Assembly: GCA_934045075.1 (NCBI GenBank)
Contig: OW203727.1
Span: 1 to 64,000 of the forward strand
Direction: 5' to 3'
Length of the DNA: 64,000 nt
Source of the DNA: Yponomeuta sedellus
Taxonomy: Eukaryota; Arthropoda; Insecta; Lepidoptera; Yponomeutidae
Positions 51,450-61,336 of this stretch are shown here, one piece after another (the stretch's first letter is position 1; each line of letters opens with the position of its first letter). The notes beneath the pieces are model-generated. The model worked only from the letters and a program-made list of their open reading frames with translations. It made no database searches and was not told the DNA's origin. Both the position numbers and the translations under genes were made by a program.

Positions 51450-52503
51450 GTGCGCGCCGGACGCTCGGCCTCGTCGGCTCGCGCGGCCCGAGAGGACCGG
51501 ACTCGAAAAGTAGCGGTCGACGAGCGCGTGCGGTATTAAAAGTGGGACGTCGGTTCTGTGTCGGCAGGCGGAGCGCGTGCTGCGGCGCGCGTGGCGCTTC
51601 GCCGAGGCGGCGTGGCGCGCCAGCGCGGCCGCGGCGGCGGCGGCCGGGGGGGGCGCGGGCGCGGCGGCCGCGGCGGAGCGGCTGCGGCGCGACGCGGCCG
51701 TGGCGGCGCACGTGAAGCGGCGGCTGGCGTGGTGCGCGCGGCGCCTGGGCCGGCTGCGCGAGGCGGCGCGGCTGCTGCGCGAGCTGTGCCGCGACGCGGC
51801 GGGCGCGGGGGGCGCGGCGGGTGCGGGGGGCGCGGCGCCGCCGCACGAGGCGTTGCTGGAGCTGCTGCTGGAGCAGCGCGCGTACGGCGACGCGGCGGCG
51901 CTGCTGGCGCGGCTGGAGGCGGCGCCGGCGGGGGGCGAGGGCGGCGGCGCGGCGCTGGCCTACACGGCGGCGCTGCTGCGGGCGCGCGCGGCTGCGGCGG
52001 CGGGCGCGGGCGCGGGGGCGGCGGCGGCGGCGCGCGCGGCGCTGCGGCGCGCGCTCGAGTACAACCCGCGCGTGGCCGAGTACCTGCTGGAGGAGCGGCC
52101 GCTGGCGCCGCCGCCCGAGCACGTGCTGCGGCGCGGCCGCAGCGAGGCGCTGGCGTACGCGTTCTGGCACGCGCGGCACTGGCGGGCCTGCGAGGGCGCG
52201 CTGCGGCAGCTGGCGGCGGCGCGCGGCCCGCCGCCCCCCGCGCCGCCGCCGCCGCCCGCGTGCGCGGCGTGCGCCGACCGCGAGCTGCTGCAGCCGGCGG
52301 CGGCGCGCGCGTGGGCGGCGTGGGCGGCGTGGGCGGCGCGGCCGCGCGCGCTGCCGCTGGGCGCGGCGCTGGTGTCGCTGGCGGCGCTGGCGCTGCTGGG
52401 CGCGCACGGCGGCGGCGCGTGGCCGGCGGGCGCGGCGTGGGCGGCGGCCGCCGTGCGTCGCCTGCACCCCGCCCGCCTCCTGCATCTGCTCTCGGCGATC
52501 TGA
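50853..52503 (+). CDS. ST7: ST7 (suppressor of tumorigenicity 7) homologue, 2 exons
   Basis: Conserved metazoan membrane protein of uncertain biochemical role. Exons 50853-51449 and 51568-52503 join in phase 0 (VAE|AERVL) to 510 aa. The N-terminus LTPKFYVALTGTSSLISGLI then LIFEWWYFRKYGTSFIE is near-identical to vertebrate ST7. Further anchors are RNPL..LRGAEY, PLTYYDMNLSAQEHQ, AWRERSPAARV, LLLAEE(D/E)APTVAEAERV, VKRRLAWCARRLGRLREAAR, YNPRVAEYLLEERPLAPPPE and EALAYAFWHARHWR. A hydrophobic C-terminal helix follows. It lacks about 75 residues relative to human (585 aa), partly the N-terminal membrane segment and the segment before LLAEE. Almost every codon ends in G or C. Confidence 0.95.
51568..52503 (+). 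CDS. ST7: ST7 exon 2
   Basis: Acceptor GTGTCGGCAG at 51567. 311 codons, starting AERVLRRAW and ending LLSAI-stop (TGA 52501). Ala-rich TPR-like helical repeats. A 411-codon Arg-rich frame on the opposite strand is a GC shadow. Confidence 0.92.
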   Translation, partial: AERVLRRAWRFAEAAWRASAAAAAAAGGGAGAAAAAERLRRDAAVAAHVKRRLAWCARRLGRLREAARLLRELCRDAAGAGGAAGAGGAAPPHEALLELLLEQRAYGDAAALLARLEAAPAGGEGGGAALAYTAALLRARAAAAAGAGAGAAAAARAALRRALEYNPRVAEYLLEERPLAPPPEHVLRRGRSEALAYAFWHARHWRACEGALRQLAAARGPPPPAPPPPPACAACADRELLQPAAARAWAAWAAWAARPRALPLGAALVSLAALALLGAHGGGAWPAGAAWAAAAVRRLHPARLLHLLSAI

Positions 52504-52692
52504 ATCTCTCCGGTGTGTTTTTTGAGTTATATTCGTAGTGTATGATTGTCTATCTCTATCTATTTAATTGACGGAGTGTGTACTGTTGTGTTAGTACTAT
52601 TTATTGTAGGTATAGTTTTTAAGTATAATTTTATAAAACATAGTTTCTTTATTTATTTGTTGTGTGTTGTATTATACCATGGACGACATTAA

Positions 52693-52698
52693 AATAAA
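52693..52698 (+). terminator. Candidate poly(A) signal of ST7
   Basis: AATAAA 190 bases after the stop codon. Confidence 0.55.
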
Positions 52699-52920
52699 CA
52701 TTGAAGTTAACAAAGACGCTTTATTTAATACCCACCCAGAACTACAGGAGATTCGAATTATTTACATCACCTACCTATACATGTTCTTTTAATTGATTGT
52801 GAAAAAGCTCTATTCATTGTAACGGTACCATCCTCGTTACACCATTTTTTTATATTTAAGACCTGACTATTTTTACCTGCTTATTCTGTTTTTATCCAAT
52901 TTTCTGTTTATATCTATAAT

Positions 52921-53326
52921 TTGACGACCTCTGTGGCGTCATTATCAACCCTCGTATGTCCCCACTGCTGGGGCACGGGTCTCTCCCTGCATCGCAGGAA
53001 GACTAGGCCATACTCTACCACGGGGGCCAAGTCCGGGTTGGTGGAAGATTGTAAGACAGTGGCGAGCCTTACTGTCAGAAGTTATCAAGCCGCCCATAAG
53101 GCCTCTGACATGGCTTGACGACTGCCATTATATGATAGCCGGCACCAACGGCTTAACGTGCCTTGCGAAGCACGGAAGCGCTCGGAAAAATGCCACTAGC
53201 GGTGGTCACGGGACGCTCACCCATCCTGTACCTGACCGCGCCTGTTGTTGCTTAACAAAGTGATTGATTCCAATCACTCGGTTCGCCTAGGCCACGAGCG
53301 CTTCCCTAGGCCACAAGCGCTTCATG
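52921..53326 (+). repeat. Composite dispersed repeat next to SINE
   Basis: Starts like the SINE (ACGACCTCTGTGGCGT), then switches to CCTCGTATGTCCCCACTGCT, GGGCACGGGTCTCTCCCTGC and CGGCTTAACGTGCCTTGCGA, words I associate with common lepidopteran repeats. Shares a block with 22480-22830. Confidence 0.55.
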
Positions 53327-53495
53327 TGCTCTGTGGCGTAGCGGTAGCGTATCTACCTACCATGCAAGAGGTCCCGGGTTGGAATCCCGGCTGGGAACAA
53401 AAAGAACCCCAGGTCGTGGATGTTTACATGTTTGTGATGTCGTTGTTTCTGGTTCCCAAGACACAGGTTATCCTAGTGTGGGGCCAGAAGCATTT
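53327..53495 (+). mobile_element. tRNA-derived SINE (family 1)
   Basis: TGTGGCGTAGCGGTAGCGTA (A box), GTCCCGGGTTGGAATCCCGG (B box with one change), AACCCCAGGTCGTGGATGTT, then CCAGAAGC. The 3' end is truncated and replaced. Confidence 0.78.
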
Positions 53496-53599
53496 TTTTG
53501 TGTTTAGTGTTAATTTCATCCAAATGCTTTATGTGTGTCTTGTATATGAATAAAGCATTATCTTATCAAATTCGCAAATGTACGTAACTTTGAAATTAA

Positions 53600-53865
53600 A
53601 CAAAGTCATTGGTACATGCCCGCACTCGGGATCGAACCTGGGGCTCTCGCTTGCCAGTCCATGGTTCTACCCACTAAGCTACCACCGCTCTTGTAGTCAT
53701 TCCATTTGTAGTCGCAATACCACACGCTAACGGTGAAGGAAAACATCGTGAGGAAACCTGCGGCTTGGTTGGCTCCGCACGTATTGACTCGTCTTTCCTG
53801 TGGGCTAGTGTCTAGTGTGAGTGAGGATACCACCGGACGCTGTATAAATCATCTCATTACGTAGA
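53600..53865 (-). mobile_element. tRNA-like SINE (family 3) joined to a common repeat
   Basis: Minus strand: GGTGGTAGCTTAGTGGGTAG (A box) and CCCAGGTTCGATCCCGAGTG (B box), ending in GTACCAATG. Directly 5' of it lies GGTTTCCTCACGATGTTTTC, the reverse of GAAAACATCGTGAGGAAACC, a very frequent lepidopteran repeat word. Both may be parts of one element. Confidence 0.65.
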
Positions 53866-53897
53866 TGCAAAAGGCTAACATATATGTCGTGTTTGTT

Positions 53898-54290
53898 CTA
53901 GTAGAGTTTTAGCATCTTCACGGGTGTACAACTAGAAGTACATTTTGTGTCGATGGATGTGACGATGGTTTTCACGGGTGTACGACTCGGCTTGATGGGA
54001 GTTTGGTTCTCTACGGCTAGCCTGAATCCTTGGCTTAAATTAAGTGTGTAGGACGGTAGCCTGTTCCATAGCCCGGAGGTCAAATTGGTAATACACTTGC
54101 AAAAACCGTAGCACATCTTGTTTATTAAGAACCACGACACAACATGGATGAATGATGTTTTCAGCGGATGTCGGGCGTTAAGTGAAGGTTTGAATGTGTT
54201 AGGGTGATACGTTGCGTCCCGATGGATTTTGAAGGAGCGAGTTTTTTGTGGAAGCTCGTCGAGAGTCTAGGGAAACAAAAGTTCTTCTGG
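53898..54290 (-). pseudogene. Possible non-LTR retrotransposon C-terminal tail
   Basis: Minus-strand frames read RSFKIHRDATYHPNTFKPSL, then HPLKTSFIHVVSWFLINK and LTSGLWNRLPSYTL. The LWNRLP and basic HPxTFKPSL style is that of RT tails. Frames are broken, no core RT motif is present, and the family is not identified. Confidence 0.4.
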
Positions 54291-55035
54291 ATTTTCTTCT
54301 GAAAGTCTAGAACCCCTCCCATTTCCATTTATCCACAGGAAGGAGATTTGCTGTTTACAAACGCTGTGAATTTTCCCTTTTATTCCATTATTTTGTATTT
54401 TATATTATTTTATTTTACACGTTATTACCTATTTTGTGATTCGCGGGTGAAACTGGCTAGGCGCGTGTGAATAAAGTCTTCCGAGAAAAACAACGGGCAT
54501 GCATCGGCATGCATAATGAAGTGTATAGAAGGATTGCGGTGCTCACTTTCTCGCTAGTCGCGGGCATTGAGGCTGATCGTGTTCGATGCTGATTTTCCTG
54601 GGGCGTTTACGATTTCTGACCGAAGCGAAGTTGCATGTTTTTCTTATTTTAAACTGATTATGTGTACGGCTAACTAATTCGCGGATTTTAATTTAAACCT
54701 TGTCTTTATTTGATTTTCTCATGTTTTAATTCACAACACAACCTATGGGTCTTTTATTATTTTTCTATAGACGATCACGACCATTTCTTTTAGCCAATTA
54801 GTTTAAAAAAAATCTACAGTCCTTCAGGTTATATTTAATTTTTATATATTTTATTAAGTGACGAGGTGGCGTCTCGCATTTAATTATTATTTAAGAGGCC
54901 CCACCCGGTTTTACAGCAGCTGAACCGATTTCGCAGATTCTTTTTTTAGAATATTCCTTGAAGTACGAGGGTGGTTCTTACGGAGAGAAAAATAAAGAAA
55001 CGACCGTTAAGCGGTACGAAGTTCACTGGGTCAGC
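54291..55035 (+). repeat. AT-rich spacer ending in a Helitron-like 3' terminus
   Basis: The last 40 bases contain a small hairpin CCG-TTAAG-CGG followed by TACGAAGTTCACTGGGTCAG and CTAGT. Helitrons end in a hairpin about 10 bases before CTRR and insert between A and T. The 5' end (TC...) was not located. Confidence 0.4.
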
Positions 55036-55117
55036 TAGTTATAAATAAAATAATATACACATTTTAAATAAAGCACAAAGTTGAAGGCGTTCCAGTTTTA
55101 TTATTTATAAAACGCAT

Positions 55118-55491
55118 TAATCGCGCCAGGTGCGGAACCCAATCCACAGCTGTTGAGATACACGATTAGGCGGAAATCGAAGGGGATGAAATAAAAAACA
55201 CTCACCAAAGTTCCCGAGGGATGACGAGCTCAGGATAGCAGCCGAAGACACCCTTTCACTGTGTGTATGTGTATGAGTTGGATGTATGTGTGATCGTGGG
55301 CGAATTTCAGCACTACTGAAGACTATTTTACAGGCAGATATTGGCAATTTTATTATAAAGCGGCGCGGGTGGTTCGCATACGAAGCTAACGAACGCAGAG
55401 CAGAGACAAGTTTTTTTTTTTTTTTGGAGTGGGGCGCGTTAACTTTTTAAATTGATGAAGTGCCTTGCATTCTAGGCGATTGGCCTTTCTA
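55118..55491 (-). repeat. BEL/Pao 3' LTR (sense = minus)
   Basis: Sense ends TAGAAAGGCC...GCGCGATTA. Contains a T15 run, TATAAT-like sequence and a CACACA-rich patch. One base longer than the other LTR. Confidence 0.93.
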
Positions 55492-55638
55492 TGCCGCCCG
55501 CCTTGAAAGGACGTCTTTCAAAATTAAATGCGAAGAAAAATGCGAAAAGAATAACTATATTAAACTAAAATATGATAACATACTTGTACTTATTGCAACC
55601 AAACTACGCTAAATTTAATGTAAGATGCGAGAACTTAA
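55492..55638 (-). promoter_or_regulatory. BEL/Pao 3' non-coding region with polypurine tract
   Basis: The minus strand ends ...CTTTCAAGGCGGGCGGCA immediately before the LTR. The purine-rich AAGGCGGGCGG is the plus-strand primer candidate. Confidence 0.6.
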
Positions 55639-58600
55639 CTATTGTGATGGCAGAGGGCATAAACGTACTATAGGCCGTTTAAAAGAACCTCTATTAGTTT
55701 TAACAGTTGCAATACGTGTGACTCCATCTCTGCCTGGATGCACTTCTGTTACAACCCCCAATTCCCACTGAAGGGGCGGAACCCTATTTTCTTGTACAAT
55801 AACGACGACAGTACCGACTCTCATATTGGAACCTGGAATATTCCACTTTTCGCGTGCTTGTAGCGTGTTTAAATATTCCAGGGACCATCTATCCCAAAAC
55901 GACTGTACTAGTTTATCTAAAAGCTGATAGCGTTCCAATAAATGCGTAGGTTCGTCGTTTACAGGCACAGCCGGTAGAAACTTAAGCGGTGTGAGGGTTA
56001 AAAAATGAGATGGAGTAAGAGCTAATTGCTCACTAGGATCCTGACTTAACGTAGTACATAAAGGACGGGAATTAACTACATTTTCTATCTGACAGAGTAC
56101 TGTATTAAGTTCCTCAAGTGTAAGGATTTGAGATCCTATAGCGCGATATAAATGCGACTTTACGGTTTTTATGAACGGTTCCCACGAACCGAAGTGCGGC
56201 GCGTTCGGTGGAATGGTCTTCCATTCTATTTTGTAGTCGGACAACTCATAAGCGAGCGCCGATCGGAACGATCCTGACGTTACAAACTTATAAACTTCAT
56301 TTAGGTACCCTTTGGAGCCTACATAATTAGTCGCATTGTCACTATGCATTACGGAAACCGGTCCGCGGCGCGATAAGAAGCGTTTGAAAGCCGAAATAAA
56401 AGTCGCGGTACTCAAGTCGGACGCTACCTCGATATGAATGGCGCGAGTCGTCATGCAAAGGAATAAACAAATGTACGCCTTTTGGCTTCGCATGCCGCGT
56501 CCACGTTTCAGAGTGACACTTAGTGGACCGCCAAAATCACATCCAGTGTGAATAAACGGTTTAGGCACCACTTGTGTTCGCGTGTCGGGTAAATCCGCCA
56601 TTATTGGATAGGTCGGCTTAGGACGAGTCCGGAAACAAAGATTGCATTTATCAATGCGCGTGCGAATAGTGCGTCGACCAGTTATGATCCAGTATTTATG
56701 TCTTAATAGACTGAATAATAAGTTAGGGCCGGCATGACAATTATTTCGATGATAGTGATCAACGATTAGATCGACAATGTGATCCTTCCGTGGTAATAAA
56801 ATGGGATGTCGATGGTCGTAGGACAAGTCCGCATTATTTAAACGACCACCAACCCGAATAAGTCCGTTTGACAAAAAGGGAGCCAATTTTTGTATAAATT
56901 TGGCACACAATTTACCAGATGATAATTGGTTTAATACGTCACTAAAGTGAGCTTTCTGTAAAGCGGAGAGAATTTTATTTTCAGCGAAATCTAAGTCGCT
57001 TGCAGTGATTATATCATTACGCGGGAGTAAGTTGAGAAATCTATAAATATAGACTACTGTTCTCACAAGTTTGTTCCAGGTAGAACAGCGGGACGCAAGC
57101 TGACATAAAAGGTGGACTTCTTCTACTGGGACAGTAGAAGCGAGAGAAATAGATTTCGTCTCGGGAACGTCTTCTGATGAATCAGGCTTGAACGGCGTGA
57201 TAGGCCAAGTGGTCTCGTCTGAGGAGGCCCAAGCTGGCCCGGTAAACCATAGCGGATGGTCTAGCAACTTTGATGGCATTAGCCCGCGTGAGAGACAATC
57301 ACTTGGATTATCTACGCCTGGAATGTGATGAAAATGTTTGGCAGGTAACAAAGACTGAATCTTTGACACCCTATTTGCGACGAATGTCTGAAAGCGATGC
57401 GGAGAGGAATGTATCCAGTGGAGAGCCACTGTAGAATCCGAAAACGCGTAAATATTTTTAATGGTGATTCGAGTCGAGTAATTATCAATTACAGAACGAA
57501 GAAGTTTTGCGAGAAGTAAAGATGCACATAATTCTAAGCGAGCCATAGTGACATGGGACTTACCTGGCGACACCTTCGATTTTGAACACACCAATGTGGT
57601 GGTGGGGGCACCACTATTATTTGTGTGTAAATACACAACCGCTGCGAAAGCCCGTTCACTTGCATCGGCAAATCCTAGCAAGGTCACTTCGCTGTGTTCA
57701 AAAACACACAAATGTCGCGGTATTTTTAAATGCGTCAACAGCGGTAGCTCGGATTGGAACTGCGACCATGTCCTTACGATATGATCGGGTGGGGTATCAT
57801 CCCAATCTAAATTTGAAGCCCAGAGTTCTTTTATTAGAAGCTTTGCCAGGACGATCACTGGACCCACGAGACCCATGATGTCCCATAAACGCGCTACAGT
57901 CGACAGTATGTTGCGCTTCGTGCAGGAACGGTCGGATGGCAAAATGGAAAACGCAAACGCATCTGTGGTTGGTAGCCATTGCATGCCCAGTATTTTAAGC
58001 GATTGGTCCTTGTCTAGGTCAACTGGATCCGTTAAACGATGTGTCTCTGGTACATGCGCTAACAACTCGCGCGAGTTGCTCGACCACTTCACCAGCTCGA
58101 ACCCGCCCGCAATGAACATGTCGATCAGCTGTTGCACGGCTGTCGCTGCAACGTCTGTATTTTGAAATGAACTGGCGATATCGTCGACGTACAGATCGCG
58201 CAAAGCAAGCCGTGAAGCCTCAGGAAAGTTATGACTTTCCTGTTTAGCGAGTTCGTGAATCGTGCGGATAGCTAAATAAGGACTCGAGCGTAATCCGAAG
58301 CAAACGCGTTGAAAAGCAAAATATCGAAGCGGTTCTCGAGGATCAAAGCGGTAAATAATTTGCTGATAGGGACGGTCTTCTTCCCGAACTAACAATCTTA
58401 AAAACATTTGACGAATGTCAGCTGTGATCGCGACGTCGAATAATCGAAAATTTAACAAAATATCAAATAGATCCGTTTGTAACGGAGGGCCGACGTGTAG
58501 GATGTCATTTAGAGACACGCCTGAGTCGGTCGCTGCACTACCATTCAACACGATACGTAGTTTTGAAGTAAGTTTGTCTTCACGGAGTACACCGTGGTGC

Positions 58601-61071
58601 GGTAAAATAAAACCCTCACTATTGTTCTTGGGTTCAGAGATCTCGACAAGATACTCTTTACTTATATATTCGCGGATAATTTCATCGTAACGTTCTTTAA
58701 ACGCGGGGTTATTTTTAAATTTACGTTCGAGGCTTAAAAATTGATTGCGTGCGGTTTTCAAAGAATCACCTAAGCGATCGGTACTATTCTGAAACGGAAG
58801 TCCTACTATAAAACGTCCAGATGCGTCGCGAGAGGTCGTCGCAATGTAAAACTCTTCGCAAGCTTTATCCTGCGAAGATAAAACGTAATCATCTTTTATG
58901 TCATTTAACTCAAAGAACCTGCTTAAGTCATCATGAATTGACGCCGCGGTTACCAAGTAAGAAACGGAGGCTTCAGGTTCCGTGGACACCTCAGCTTCCC
59001 CCATGACTACGTACCCTAAGGTCGTCAAGAACGCGGAAGGTTGATTGGGTAGGCCGGTCACCTTACCCGGCAACAGAAGGTCAATAAATAATTTAGCACC
59101 TATCAAAATGTCAATAGGGGCGGACTTATAAAACTCTTCGTCAGCTAGCGGTAAGTTTTTTAAATAATCGAGAGAATTTATATCTATCGGTGCGGTGGGT
59201 AACCGTTCGGTTATGCGGTTCAAAACCAAAGGTTCCATGGCGTACACCTTATCCGGCGAGGTACGCGAACGAAACATGACCTTAACTTTACCTTTGGCTA
59301 TGTTTGAGTGGTCACCTAGACCTTTTATAATCGTTTTGCGATTTAACTGATCGATTGTTAATCCTAACTTACGACAACAATCCGAAGTTATAAAATGATT
59401 CTGCGAACCGGGGTCAATAATACAACGACACGAAATCGGTTGATTAAAGCGGTTGTAAACATTAATACAAGCTGTTCCTAATAGAACATTCGAATAGGCG
59501 GTGCGCGCTTGCGATGGAATAACCGTGCGATCTATTATATTAGCATCAGCTGATAGATAAGACAGTCCACCTGCATTGATATACGCATTCGGATTGCCAG
59601 TCGGCGCGGAGGTGGGTGCGGAAGCGAGATGAGCTACATTGATTGGCGGCTGCGTTGACGTATGTGCGACAGAGACGCGCGATTGCGGTGAATTATTACA
59701 CTGGGATGAAGTAGGCGCGACTGGTGGCGCCGCGTGCGGCGAAGTATTCGAACTAAACCCTTGCGCGGGAGCGACCGGGCGAGGAAGGCCCCTATTCATA
59801 GTCGCGCCCGTGTTGGCTGATTTCTCCATATGAAGTAAGGAGTGGTGTTTTAAACCACATGAGCGGCATAACTTTTTACTCTGGCATTTATTCCATTTAT
59901 GTTTAGAGCTTAAACAATTAGTACAAAAACCATTTTCTTTTACGAAATTATATTTTTTATCTGGTGACAGATTTAAAAAGACTTTGCAGTCGTAAATAAT
60001 CTCATGTGATTTATTACACAAGGTGCAGCTATTTTCGTAAGAAGTTTGAGAAGTAGCATTTAAATATGTATGCGAAATTTTAGGTATATGCGGTTTTTTA
60101 GGCTGTTCCGATTCCTTAACTAAAACTCTCGGGGTGACGGTCGGATTTGTTCTTTGAACAATCTTGACTTGACTGTTAAGAAAGTCAATGAACGTCTTGT
60201 ACGTAGGTATGCTTTCATTCCGAACCGACATCTCGAACGCCTTAGAAGTCTCTCTGTCTAAACGTTTCAAGCCTAAATAAATAAAGACGTATTCGCACAG
60301 ATTGTGTATATTTAAGTCTTGGAGCGCGGCTATAGATACGGCATATTTATCAACAAACGATTCTAGCTGCGCGGCGCTAGCCGGGTTCGGAAGCGGTTTG
60401 ATTTCAAAAATGGAATCTAAAAACGTTGTAGCTAAGAAACGTTTGTCTTCGTACTTATTAACTAACGACTCCCATATGGATTCGTAGTTGCTTTCGGTAG
60501 GGGTAATCCCAGAAATAATTGTTTGCGCTTTACCCTTCAATTTACCTACGAGGTAATATAATTTCTCAGAATTATCTAACTCGGGATTTAAATGAACATT
60601 TTTCTTAAATGATGCGTGGAACATACTCCACTGATTAGGATTTCCGTGGAATTCAGGAATCTCGATTGGTCCTAACTTGGCAAACGAACGTTTACCTACG
60701 CATTCATGGGCACTCGTACTACTGGTAGAAACTACTTTAGGTGGATTTAATAATTGATTTTTAACACGTCTGACCTTACAGTACAAGTTTTCGAACCCAC
60801 TCCACGAGTTAAAATCGGGGTTAAAAGCTTCATCCATCTCCATTTGGATCGAATTTATTTCATGAATACACTGTAGGTATTTATCGCGAATGTCGTCGAT
60901 AGTTTCCGTGGCAGAGATAAAATCATCACGGGCTTTAGAATCGTTACCGATCGCACGAGAACTATCGTGAATTCGTTGCATTCGAGCAAAATACGATGCA
61001 CGACATGTTTCCTGTAATACTAATTGCTTTTGGAGCGATCGTTCTGTGCGAGCGGTGTTCGTTAAAGCCAT
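55639..61071 (-). CDS. BEL/Pao gag-pol polyprotein, 1810 aa, uninterrupted
   Basis: ATG at 61071. Order by rough residue: gag-like DUF1759 region (about 100-330; LPIEIPEFHG-type start and LVGKLKGKAQTII), Cys-rich knuckles (about 350-410; CTLC...CTNC...CRSCGLKHH), aspartic protease (about 550; DPGSQNHF, Pro replacing the usual Ser/Thr), reverse transcriptase (about 830-1000; LRIVLNGSA, YVDD near 962), RNase H (about 1130-1290; GFADASE, FSDSTVALHWI, NPSDCLSRG), integrase zinc-binding region (about 1440-1490; HxxxxHAG, CNLCFR) and catalytic core (Asp in DFGG near 1510, Asp in HSDN near 1577, Glu in SWEPF near 1628). Family members copy their RNA to DNA in cytoplasmic particles. No stop or frameshift is visible. 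Confidence 0.93.
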   Translation of the reverse strand: MALTNTARTERSLQKQLVLQETCRASYFARMQRIHDSSRAIGNDSKARDDFISATETIDDIRDKYLQCIHEINSIQMEMDEAFNPDFNSWSGFENLYCKVRRVKNQLLNPPKVVSTSSTSAHECVGKRSFAKLGPIEIPEFHGNPNQWSMFHASFKKNVHLNPELDNSEKLYYLVGKLKGKAQTIISGITPTESNYESIWESLVNKYEDKRFLATTFLDSIFEIKPLPNPASAAQLESFVDKYAVSIAALQDLNIHNLCEYVFIYLGLKRLDRETSKAFEMSVRNESIPTYKTFIDFLNSQVKIVQRTNPTVTPRVLVKESEQPKKPHIPKISHTYLNATSQTSYENSCTLCNKSHEIIYDCKVFLNLSPDKKYNFVKENGFCTNCLSSKHKWNKCQSKKLCRSCGLKHHSLLHMEKSANTGATMNRGLPRPVAPAQGFSSNTSPHAAPPVAPTSSQCNNSPQSRVSVAHTSTQPPINVAHLASAPTSAPTGNPNAYINAGGLSYLSADANIIDRTVIPSQARTAYSNVLLGTACINVYNRFNQPISCRCIIDPGSQNHFITSDCCRKLGLTIDQLNRKTIIKGLGDHSNIAKGKVKVMFRSRTSPDKVYAMEPLVLNRITERLPTAPIDINSLDYLKNLPLADEEFYKSAPIDILIGAKLFIDLLLPGKVTGLPNQPSAFLTTLGYVVMGEAEVSTEPEASVSYLVTAASIHDDLSRFFELNDIKDDYVLSSQDKACEEFYIATTSRDASGRFIVGLPFQNSTDRLGDSLKTARNQFLSLERKFKNNPAFKERYDEIIREYISKEYLVEISEPKNNSEGFILPHHGVLREDKLTSKLRIVLNGSAATDSGVSLNDILHVGPPLQTDLFDILLNFRLFDVAITADIRQMFLRLLVREEDRPYQQIIYRFDPREPLRYFAFQRVCFGLRSSPYLAIRTIHELAKQESHNFPEASRLALRDLYVDDIASSFQNTDVAATAVQQLIDMFIAGGFELVKWSSNSRELLAHVPETHRLTDPVDLDKDQSLKILGMQWLPTTDAFAFSILPSDRSCTKRNILSTVARLWDIMGLVGPVIVLAKLLIKELWASNLDWDDTPPDHIVRTWSQFQSELPLLTHLKIPRHLCVFEHSEVTLLGFADASERAFAAVVYLHTNNSGAPTTTLVCSKSKVSPGKSHVTMARLELCASLLLAKLLRSVIDNYSTRITIKNIYAFSDSTVALHWIHSSPHRFQTFVANRVSKIQSLLPAKHFHHIPGVDNPSDCLSRGLMPSKLLDHPLWFTGPAWASSDETTWPITPFKPDSSEDVPETKSISLASTVPVEEVHLLCQLASRCSTWNKLVRTVVYIYRFLNLLPRNDIITASDLDFAENKILSALQKAHFSDVLNQLSSGKLCAKFIQKLAPFLSNGLIRVGGRLNNADLSYDHRHPILLPRKDHIVDLIVDHYHRNNCHAGPNLLFSLLRHKYWIITGRRTIRTRIDKCNLCFRTRPKPTYPIMADLPDTRTQVVPKPFIHTGCDFGGPLSVTLKRGRGMRSQKAYICLFLCMTTRAIHIEVASDLSTATFISAFKRFLSRRGPVSVMHSDNATNYVGSKGYLNEVYKFVTSGSFRSALAYELSDYKIEWKTIPPNAPHFGSWEPFIKTVKSHLYRAIGSQILTLEELNTVLCQIENVVNSRPLCTTLSQDPSEQLALTPSHFLTLTPLKFLPAVPVNDEPTHLLERYQLLDKLVQSFWDRWSLEYLNTLQAREKWNIPGSNMRVGTVVVIVQENRVPPLQWELGVVTEVHPGRDGVTRIATVKTNRGSFKRPIVRLCPLPSQ

Positions 61072-61336
61072 CTTGAAATGTCAATCTATTAATCGAACAA
61101 AGGAAGTGCGTGGCGATGCAATTATAGTATTTTATGCTTATGCGCGTCACAATAGCTTCAAATATTATGCGTAAAATAAGTTAACCCAGCTTAGCTACAA
61201 GCAGTACAAGTAGACAAAACCGTGCGGGGATGCGAGAAATTGCTCAAATAGCCTAGGCAATGCGAAAGAAAGTGAGGTTATGCGGGGAGAATGACGAATA
61301 TTGAGGATAAAATCCTCACAGGAGGCACCAAAACTA
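61072..61336 (-). promoter_or_regulatory. BEL/Pao leader with primer-binding site
   Basis: Minus-strand TGGTGCCTCC (61321-61330) begins six bases after the 5' LTR and would pair with a tRNA ending GGAGGCACCA. The rest is leader to the ATG. Confidence 0.6.

Noticed and set aside
51250..52485. 411-codon Arg-rich frame opposite ST7
   Set aside because: GC-rich shadow of a conserved exon; no motif, no splice logic.
55117..55347. Duplicate small ORFs in both LTRs (MPISACKIVF...)
   Set aside because: Identical LTR sequence read in an arbitrary frame; antisense or partial coverage, no known domain.
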